Source of the DNA: Spirochaetia bacterium | GTDB taxonomy: Bacteria; Spirochaetota; Leptospiria; Leptospirales; Leptonemataceae | DNA: 57,785 nt | Assembly: GCA_009885105.1 (NCBI GenBank) | Contig: VFLI01000021.1 | Coordinates: forward strand, 1-57,785 | Reading direction: 5' to 3' | Part shown: piece by piece, positions 52,112 to 57,785 of the stretch | Layout: every line of letters starts with the position of its first letter | Position numbering within the stretch: position 1 is the stretch's first letter | Position numbers and translations under genes: made by a program | The notes under the pieces: generated by a model | The model's input: the letters and a program-made list of their open reading frames with translations, nothing else | The model's database searches: none | Told to the model about the DNA's origin: nothing

Positions 52112-53356
52112 TCAGTAATCGAGCCGGTGAACCAGAAAACCGGATTTGAGTTTTGGCTCAAACCAGGTGGATTTGGGCGGCATTATTTTTCCCGCGTCCG
52201 CGACGCTCAACAGCTGACGCATTGTTGTGGGAAACATGGAAAAAGCGGCAACGAATTCGCCGCCCTGCACCAGACGGACCAGCTCCTCATCGCCGCGAAT
52301 TCCGCCCACAAACGCTATGCGTTTTGACGTCCGCGGATCCTCAATGTTCAGAAGAGGTGTCAGTATATGATTCTGAAGAATGCTCACATCCAGCGATTTT
52401 GTCTCATCCTGGCCGCCTGCAAATTCCGTTTTTACTTTCAGATTCCGCCAGACGCCGTCGAGATACATGTTCATCTCATGAGATTTCAGGGAAACTTTTC
52501 CCTCTGCGATATCGAACTTTTCACCGATCTTCGCCAGGAATTGTCCGGCGGACATTCCATTAAGATCGCGCACAACGCGGTTGTACGGAAGAATTCGAAG
52601 CTGTGTGTCCGGAAAACTCACCGCCATAAAAAAATTGAATGCTTCTACGCCGGTGTGTTTTCCGGCGTTCTGTCGCCGCATCGTCCCGACACGGACTGCC
52701 GAAGCCGCCCTGTGATGCCCGTCCGCAATATAGAGCGCCGACAGTCCGGCGACATGTTTGACCGTCTCTGCGATTTCTCCCGCGTCATCGATGCGGAATA
52801 TCTGGTGGCGGTCACCGTTTTCCACGGTCACATCGTACAGCGGCGGACGCGTGTCTGCCGCATTATCCAGAAACTTAGCAAGTTCCGGGGCCGCGGCATC
52901 CCGATATGTCAGATATACAGGACCGGTGTTCGCATTGACTGTATCAATGTGTTTTGTGCGGTCGTCTTCTTTGACTTTCACGGTGAGTTCGTGCTTTTTT
53001 ATTTTTTCATTCAGATAATCATCAACGCTGCAGAGAGCGACAAGCCCGGTCTGCCTGTGCTGGCCGGAAAAAATCCGGTACACGTACAGACACGGCTTCT
53101 CTTCGTAGAAAAAAATACTTTCTGCGGCCATTTTGTCCAGATTCGCGCGCGCCTTCGCGTACACATCATGGGAATACGGATCCATTTCCGAAGAAAATTC
53201 AATTTCTGATCTTATGACTCTCAGGAAAGAGAGAGGCTTCCCCTCCGCCAGTGCGCGCGCCTCCTGTGTGTCCACAACATCGTACGGAGGGCTGACTATG
53301 GAGGCTGCCAGATCCTGCTTTGGCCTCAGCGCCCGAAACGGCTTTATGGCCGGCAT
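52112..53356 (-). CDS. DUF1015 family protein
   Basis: A 414-residue protein with the DUF1015 hallmarks: IVSPPYDVVDTQEARAL near the start, DGHHRAASAVR around residue 215, and a C-terminal KSTWFEPKLKSGFLVHRL. The family often neighbours D-3-phosphoglycerate dehydrogenase or SerB and is thought to relate to serine/amino-acid metabolism, but its reaction is not defined. Here its neighbours are a ferritin-like gene upstream (6 bases) and a methyltransferase downstream (7 bases), both on the same strand. Confidence 0.9.
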   Translation of the reverse strand: MPAIKPFRALRPKQDLAASIVSPPYDVVDTQEARALAEGKPLSFLRVIRSEIEFSSEMDPYSHDVYAKARANLDKMAAESIFFYEEKPCLYVYRIFSGQHRQTGLVALCSVDDYLNEKIKKHELTVKVKEDDRTKHIDTVNANTGPVYLTYRDAAAPELAKFLDNAADTRPPLYDVTVENGDRHQIFRIDDAGEIAETVKHVAGLSALYIADGHHRAASAVRVGTMRRQNAGKHTGVEAFNFFMAVSFPDTQLRILPYNRVVRDLNGMSAGQFLAKIGEKFDIAEGKVSLKSHEMNMYLDGVWRNLKVKTEFAGGQDETKSLDVSILQNHILTPLLNIEDPRTSKRIAFVGGIRGDEELVRLVQGGEFVAAFSMFPTTMRQLLSVADAGKIMPPKSTWFEPKLKSGFLVHRLDY

Positions 53357-53362
53357 TAAGAT

Positions 53363-53908
53363 TTATTCCTGTTCCCAGTAGGCGGAGGGCTGGCTGTACG
53401 GCGTGCCCTGGGTCAGATAGGACGAATAGGATTCCAGAAGAATTCTGTTCTCCTCCTGGAAATTGGCCAGCGCTCGGAAGAGAAATTTTATACTGGGGTC
53501 GTCAAATTTTTCCGATATTTTTTTATAGAAATCCGCGGCGTCTTCATGTTCCTGCGTGGCCAGTCGCAGAGCCTCAAGTTCATCACCGCCGGCGTTCTGG
53601 CCTTTGTTGCGGTCCAGGCGGCGCATTAAAATTTGCAGTGATGTCGTGTTCAGTTTGTTCACCTCCGACGCCATTTTCAGGTTGGGCAGCATCTCCCCGC
53701 CTTTGACCTGCGAATAAAGTTCTCCAATCATCTGGATATGGTCGTCCACATCCTCCGCAAGCTGGTAGAATAAATTCTGAATGGGTCCGGTTTTCAGCGA
53801 AGCCGCATTCTTTTCATAGAATTCGAAAACTTCTTTTTCATGCTGGATGGCGGCCGCTACCGCTTCCAGAAATGTCGTTTTTTTCACAGGTTTGCGTGGT
53901 GTTGCCAT
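53363..53908 (-). CDS. Ferritin-like diiron protein (rubrerythrin-type)
   Basis: A 181-residue four-helix protein with two E-x6-Y/H-type metal half-sites: HEKEVFEFYEKNAA and EDVDDHIQMI in the first helix pair, QEHEDAADFYKKI and FQEENRILLE in the second. This is the pattern of rubrerythrin-like and spore-coat/ferritin-like proteins. There is no C-terminal rubredoxin domain, so it would not be a complete rubrerythrin. ATG at 53908 starts MATPRKPVKK; the frame is open to 54058 but that part does not look like protein of this family. It may limit oxidative stress or bind iron. Confidence 0.78.
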   Translation of the reverse strand: MATPRKPVKKTTFLEAVAAAIQHEKEVFEFYEKNAASLKTGPIQNLFYQLAEDVDDHIQMIGELYSQVKGGEMLPNLKMASEVNKLNTTSLQILMRRLDRNKGQNAGGDELEALRLATQEHEDAADFYKKISEKFDDPSIKFLFRALANFQEENRILLESYSSYLTQGTPYSQPSAYWEQE

Positions 53909-54097
53909 TTCGAACGAATATCCGGCCAGGGGCTGTCCGGTAAAGGACAAAATTGAAGGACTGTGCTGTCGGCAATGGTGAAATATCAAAATCATTTCTC
54001 TGTCAGGCCGGCTGACAGAAACCGGATATCGAAGAGAAATATTATGTCTCATATACAAATATAATTAGTATTTTATTTTTTCCGCAGTGTGCTCCGG

Positions 54098-57000
54098 CTA
54101 TTTCTGCCAAATTTGAATCTGTATCTTCTCGCCGCCGATATCCGCGCCTGCTGATCCCGCCGGACTGCCGGCGACGGCGTCTTTCTGTATCTCTGCCAGT
54201 GTTTCTTCTTCTATAAAAGCTTTGAATTTGTTCTGCGCTGCCAGGAAGTCGTCTCCGCCGGCTGCAAAAAGCAGGATTCTGTCCGTGACGTTCAGTCCGG
54301 AATTCTTGCGCAGTTCCTGGACATTCCGGACAAAATCGCGCGCCATCCCTTCCTGCCTCAATTCAGGAGTGAGTTTTGTGTCCAGAGCGACAAGCATGCC
54401 GTCGCCCTCCGCGCCGGAAATTCCTTCGCGAGACATTGACTCGATGAGGACATCTTCCGCCTCGAGAGACACTGTTCCGGAAGGCAGCGAAATTTCAAAC
54501 GCCGCTCCCGATTTGGCAAGGCCCGTGATTTTTCGCGCATCGCATGTTTTGAAAAATTCCTGGAGTTCCCGCAGTTTCTGACCCATTCTTTTTCCCAGAC
54601 GTGGCAGATTCGGCTTGATGCGGTAATCGAGAATTCCTGCCGAATCGGCGATGAATTCCAGATCCTTCACGTTCAACTCATCCAGAAGAACATCGCGATT
54701 TTTTTCAATAGCGCTTCTGTCTTCCTCTCGCATGGCATGAATCATGAGGCGTGAAAGCGGCTGGCGGACTTTGACGCCGGAAAGCTGGCGGGCGGAGCGG
54801 CCAAGAAACGCGGCTTTCTGAACTACATTGCCTTCTTCCAGTATTTTACTGTCAAATAGAGAACGATCGCTGACGGGCCAGGGCAGCAGATGGATGCTTT
54901 CCGGAAATTTTTCGCCCTCCGAGGCTCCGGAGGTCAGAGCCCGGTACGCATCCTCTGCCAGAAACGGAGTGAACGGCATCATGAGCTCCACGATCGACAT
55001 CAGACAGAGATACAGAGTGTCGTATGCGGACAGTTTGTCCTCATCCAGAGAACCTTTCCAGAATCGGCGGCGGTTTCTTCTGATATACCAGTTGGAAAGA
55101 CTATCGATAAAAGACTCAATGAGTTTACCCGCCTTCTGCGAATCGTAAGAGTCGAGCGATGCGGTCACATCATCGATCAGCTGCTGAAGAGACGACAAAA
55201 TCCAGCGGTCAATCTCCGGACGCTGAGCGAAGGGAGATGCGCCTTTGACGCCCGGCCGTGGCGAAAGCTGCGTCTGGATGCCGTCGACATTCGCGTACAT
55301 TGTAAAAAAGCCGATGCTGTTCTGCAGCATGTTGAAAAAGCCGAATACAAGAGCAACCGGATCTTCCGGAGAACCGGGCTGGCCGACGCGTCGTGAATTG
55401 CCGGGAGGCGAATTGGTTAAAAAATACCATCGTATCGCGTCGGCTCCGTGCGTCTGGAAAACCTTGTCCGGATCGACTGTGTTGCCTTTGGATTTCGACA
55501 TTTTTTCGCCGTGAGCGTCGACGACATGGCCGAGACAGATTACATTTTTGAACGGCGCCTTTTCCGACACCATCGTGCTTATTGCCAGCAGAGTGTAGAA
55601 CCAGCCGCGCGTCTGATCCACGGCCTCTGAGATAAAGTCGGCCGGGAATGCTTTCGAAAATTCATCTGCGCCCCGGACTTTCGCAGCGTTCGTGTCCGTT
55701 CCTGCCTGCCCTGACCCGCCCTGACCTGCGAAAGCGTCGTAACCCCACTGCGCGTACGGCATGGCTCCGGAGTCAAACCAGCAGTCGATGACTTCCGGCA
55801 CGCGTTTGAACGTGCGCCCGGTTTTTTCGTCGGTCCATTCAATTCTGTCAATGTAAGGTCTGTGCAGATCGAGTTCTTTTAGATTTTTACCTGTCAGTTT
55901 TTCCAGCTCGGAAACGGAGCCGATGATTTTGAAATTTTCACCGTCCGTCCAGACCGGCAGCGGAGTTCCCCAGTATCGTTCCCGGCTGAGAGCCCAGTCG
56001 CGGTTGTTTTCCAGCCAGTTTCCAAATCGTCCGCGTTTTATGGTTTCCGGAAACCAGTTTATCGTTTCATTGTTGGCGATGAGTTCTGAACGCACCTGTG
56101 TTGTTTTGATATACCAGGCGTCCTTCGCATAGTACAGAAGCGGCGCGCCGGTCCGCCAGCCGAAGGGATATTCGTGTTTGTATTTTTCCGACTTCCAGAC
56201 CAAACCGCGCTGTTTTAAGTCTTTTATGAGCAGAGGATCCGCGTCTTTGAAAAACACTCCAGCCATGGCCGTGCCTTCCGCGAACTTGCCGTCGAGGCCG
56301 ACAGCGTGCAGCACGGGCAGATCGTATTTTTTTCCGACTTCCAGGTCATCGGCGCCGTACGCGGGCGCAATGTGCACGATGCCGGTTCCTGTGTCCATCG
56401 TCACAAAATCGCCGCAGACTGTGTAGTGCGATTTTATTTTTTTATCAAGCTTAATATAATTGAATATTGGTTCGTACTTAACGTTCTCCAGTTCTGCGCC
56501 CTTGAATGTTTTTTTTGTTTTTCGCTTTGAATCGCCGAACAGCTGACCTTCCAGAGCGGCGGCGCAGATCAGATGTTCGATCTGCTTTTTCACCGTCGCA
56601 TCTACCATTTCGCGCTCGATCAGAACATACTCTTCTTTTGCGGCCAGAGCCAGGGCCACGTTCGAGGGAAGCGTCCAGGGCGTCGTCGTCCAGACCAGAA
56701 AGTATGCATTATCGCCGAATTTTTTTTTGTCGCGAATTTTAAATCGAACCGTGAGCGAAGGGTCTTCCACGGTGCGGTATCCCTGAGCCACTTCCGCGTC
56801 CGACATCGTCGCGCCCATCACAGGATCATACGGAACCACTTTGTACCCCTGGTAGATCAGGCCTTTTTCCCAGATCGTTTTTAACAGCGACCAGACCGAT
56901 TCAATATAACTGTTGTGCAGAGTAAAATAGGCCGCGTCCATATCGAGCCAGAAACCGAGACGCTCCGTGAAGGTCCGCCAGTCCTCGACGTATCGGTACA

Positions 57001-57376
57001 CGGACTTGCGGCACAGTTCATTGAATTTCTCAAGCCCGATCGTGGTTTCAATTTCCGCCTTGGTTTTGATGCCCAGCTCTTTTTCGACTTCGCGCTCTAC
57101 GGGCAGTCCGTGCGTGTCCCAGCCGGCCTTGCGCGGCACAGCCTTACCCTTCAGGCTCTGGTAGCGGACGTAAATATCCTTGTAAACGCGGGCCAGAACA
57201 TGATGGATTCCCGGCTTGCCGTTGGCCGTGGGCGGCCCCTCAAAAAAAACAAAGGGCTCGCCGCTCTTGTTTTTCTCGACGCTTTTCTCAAAGATTTTAT
57301 TTTCTTTCCAGAATCGCAGGATATCCTGCTCTCTTTCCGGAAGGGGTCGGAGCTTTGAATAATCCTGGAACGGCAT
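54098..57376 (-). CDS. ileS: Isoleucyl-tRNA synthetase
   Basis: Charges tRNA-Ile. It is 1092 residues long, as in the larger type 2 (mupirocin-tolerant) class: FEGPPTANGKPGIHHVLAR at the start carries the HIGH-equivalent HHVL at 58-61, and KMSKS is at 625-629 (GEKMSKSKGN). The editing domain is between, with TTTPWTLPSNVALA. An insertion near residues 543-567 (GQGGSGQAGTDTNAAKVRGA) is low-complexity and lies where family members have only a few residues. The gene is in its own unit, upstream of a ferritin-like gene cluster. Confidence 0.97.
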   Translation of the reverse strand: MPFQDYSKLRPLPEREQDILRFWKENKIFEKSVEKNKSGEPFVFFEGPPTANGKPGIHHVLARVYKDIYVRYQSLKGKAVPRKAGWDTHGLPVEREVEKELGIKTKAEIETTIGLEKFNELCRKSVYRYVEDWRTFTERLGFWLDMDAAYFTLHNSYIESVWSLLKTIWEKGLIYQGYKVVPYDPVMGATMSDAEVAQGYRTVEDPSLTVRFKIRDKKKFGDNAYFLVWTTTPWTLPSNVALALAAKEEYVLIEREMVDATVKKQIEHLICAAALEGQLFGDSKRKTKKTFKGAELENVKYEPIFNYIKLDKKIKSHYTVCGDFVTMDTGTGIVHIAPAYGADDLEVGKKYDLPVLHAVGLDGKFAEGTAMAGVFFKDADPLLIKDLKQRGLVWKSEKYKHEYPFGWRTGAPLLYYAKDAWYIKTTQVRSELIANNETINWFPETIKRGRFGNWLENNRDWALSRERYWGTPLPVWTDGENFKIIGSVSELEKLTGKNLKELDLHRPYIDRIEWTDEKTGRTFKRVPEVIDCWFDSGAMPYAQWGYDAFAGQGGSGQAGTDTNAAKVRGADEFSKAFPADFISEAVDQTRGWFYTLLAISTMVSEKAPFKNVICLGHVVDAHGEKMSKSKGNTVDPDKVFQTHGADAIRWYFLTNSPPGNSRRVGQPGSPEDPVALVFGFFNMLQNSIGFFTMYANVDGIQTQLSPRPGVKGASPFAQRPEIDRWILSSLQQLIDDVTASLDSYDSQKAGKLIESFIDSLSNWYIRRNRRRFWKGSLDEDKLSAYDTLYLCLMSIVELMMPFTPFLAEDAYRALTSGASEGEKFPESIHLLPWPVSDRSLFDSKILEEGNVVQKAAFLGRSARQLSGVKVRQPLSRLMIHAMREEDRSAIEKNRDVLLDELNVKDLEFIADSAGILDYRIKPNLPRLGKRMGQKLRELQEFFKTCDARKITGLAKSGAAFEISLPSGTVSLEAEDVLIESMSREGISGAEGDGMLVALDTKLTPELRQEGMARDFVRNVQELRKNSGLNVTDRILLFAAGGDDFLAAQNKFKAFIEEETLAEIQKDAVAGSPAGSAGADIGGEKIQIQIWQK

Positions 57377-57503
57377 GCGTCAGAATTTTTTTCCCGGCCC
57401 GGAATATCAAGACGAAGTTGGCGGGGAAAAGCAACATCCACGCACATTTGCCTGACAGCCGCAATGAGAATCCAAGCTCGAGAATTTCCAGCATTTTTTC
57501 GTG

Positions 57504-57534
57504 TTGACAGATTTTTGTCGATACGCCTTAGATA
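57504..57534 (+). promoter_or_regulatory. Candidate promoter for the VOC-family gene
   Basis: TTGACA at 57504-57509 is perfect; TAGATA at 57529-57534 is a plausible -10 box but the 19-base spacer is longer than ideal. It lies in the 281-base gap between the divergent ileS and VOC genes, about 125 bases before the ATG, and nothing else was recognised in that gap. Confidence 0.35.
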
Positions 57535-57657
57535 TCATTACTTTCTTAGAAACCCAATCGAGCCGGTCTGAATGCGTTCAGCCTCTCCTTTGCTCGCGGG
57601 TCTGTACGGGTTGGTCTCACGGCATTAGTCACGCCGGCACCCGGCCTCGGAGGTTTT

Positions 57658-57785
57658 ATGAAACGAGTTACTGGCATTGGCGGCATCTTTTTTAAAGCCA
57701 AAGACGCTCCGGCGATGAGGGATTGGTACAGGCTGCACCTCGGAATCGATGTGCAAGATTGGGGCGGCACGGCTTTCACCTGGAC
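57658..57785 (+). CDS. VOC/glyoxalase-family protein, cut by window edge
   Basis: The first 42 residues are visible. ATG 57658 follows a strong GGAGG at 57649-57653. The sequence MKRVTGIGGIFFKAKDAPAM, then RDWYRLHLGIDV, is the opening beta-alpha unit of vicinal-oxygen-chelate proteins such as glyoxalases and bleomycin-resistance-like proteins. The metal-binding residues and the rest of the fold lie beyond the edge, so catalytic class cannot be told. Confidence 0.75.
   Translation, partial: MKRVTGIGGIFFKAKDAPAMRDWYRLHLGIDVQDWGGTAFTW

Noticed and set aside
57377..57657. T-box or other riboswitch between ileS and the VOC gene
   Set aside because: No T-box core motif, specifier stem or terminator/antiterminator pair could be found on either strand.

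Overview
This window is most likely spirochaete chromosome, probably from the Leptospirales (inference from gene content; no rRNA or marker-gene comparison was possible). The clues are a spirochaete-style flagellar pair (flbD-fliL), many lipoproteins with loose spirochaetal lipoboxes, a large lamin-tail-like surface protein, a class III cyclase, a PG-binding LysM lipoprotein and two acyl-CoA dehydrogenases consistent with fatty-acid catabolism. GC content looks moderate. Genes are tightly packed, often with 1-4 nt overlaps (ATGA or TAATG junctions), and several start with GTG or TTG.

Layout. 1-1302: an insertion sequence whose transposase, on the minus strand, is cut by the left window edge; its right end lies next to an MBOAT acyltransferase. 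1304-5703: MBOAT, CPBP protease, flbD, fliL and a GT4 glycosyltransferase. 5706-13057: four same-strand genes for secreted or outer-membrane proteins: a lamin-tail-like lipoprotein, a predicted beta-barrel, a lipoprotein with two HKD (phospholipase D/nuclease) motifs, and a 5'-nucleotidase-like protein lacking its metal ligands. 13171-23654: mainly housekeeping (coaE, SPOR protein, polyphosphate kinase, DHH phosphoesterase, rsmI, GT9-like gene, ruvB, TonB-like protein) with one decayed chemotaxis receptor fragment. 23705-36585: two acyl-CoA dehydrogenase loci, each next to a repeat and an SH3-type lipoprotein; between them are a cyclase, a TPR protein, a full-length EcoRII-type restriction endonuclease, a SUFU-domain protein, an M23 peptidase and an envelope operon (CPBP, secreted unknown, TonB-like, RluA). 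36730-39510: csoR-copZ-copA copper-efflux operon with a candidate CsoR operator. 39701-50630: CNNM/CorC protein, methionine aminopeptidase, tRNA-Arg(CCG), LysM lipoprotein, STAS protein, tgt, TPR protein and leuS. 50627-57785: RNase H with a histone-like tail, a relic of metK, a methyltransferase, a DUF1015 protein, a ferritin-like protein, ileS and the start of a VOC-family gene.

The most unusual non-coding feature is a set of intergenic elements at seven places. Their ends are inverted copies of short units (about 9-11 bp, near one DNA helical turn) repeated about three times. Four are 122-154 bp long, one pair brackets a lipoprotein gene, one is nested, and one provides the apparent start codon of the neighbouring gene. 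Together with the IS, the mcp relic and the metK relic they suggest an actively rearranging chromosome.

Limits: all product names come from reading motifs by eye. No alignment or structure search was run.
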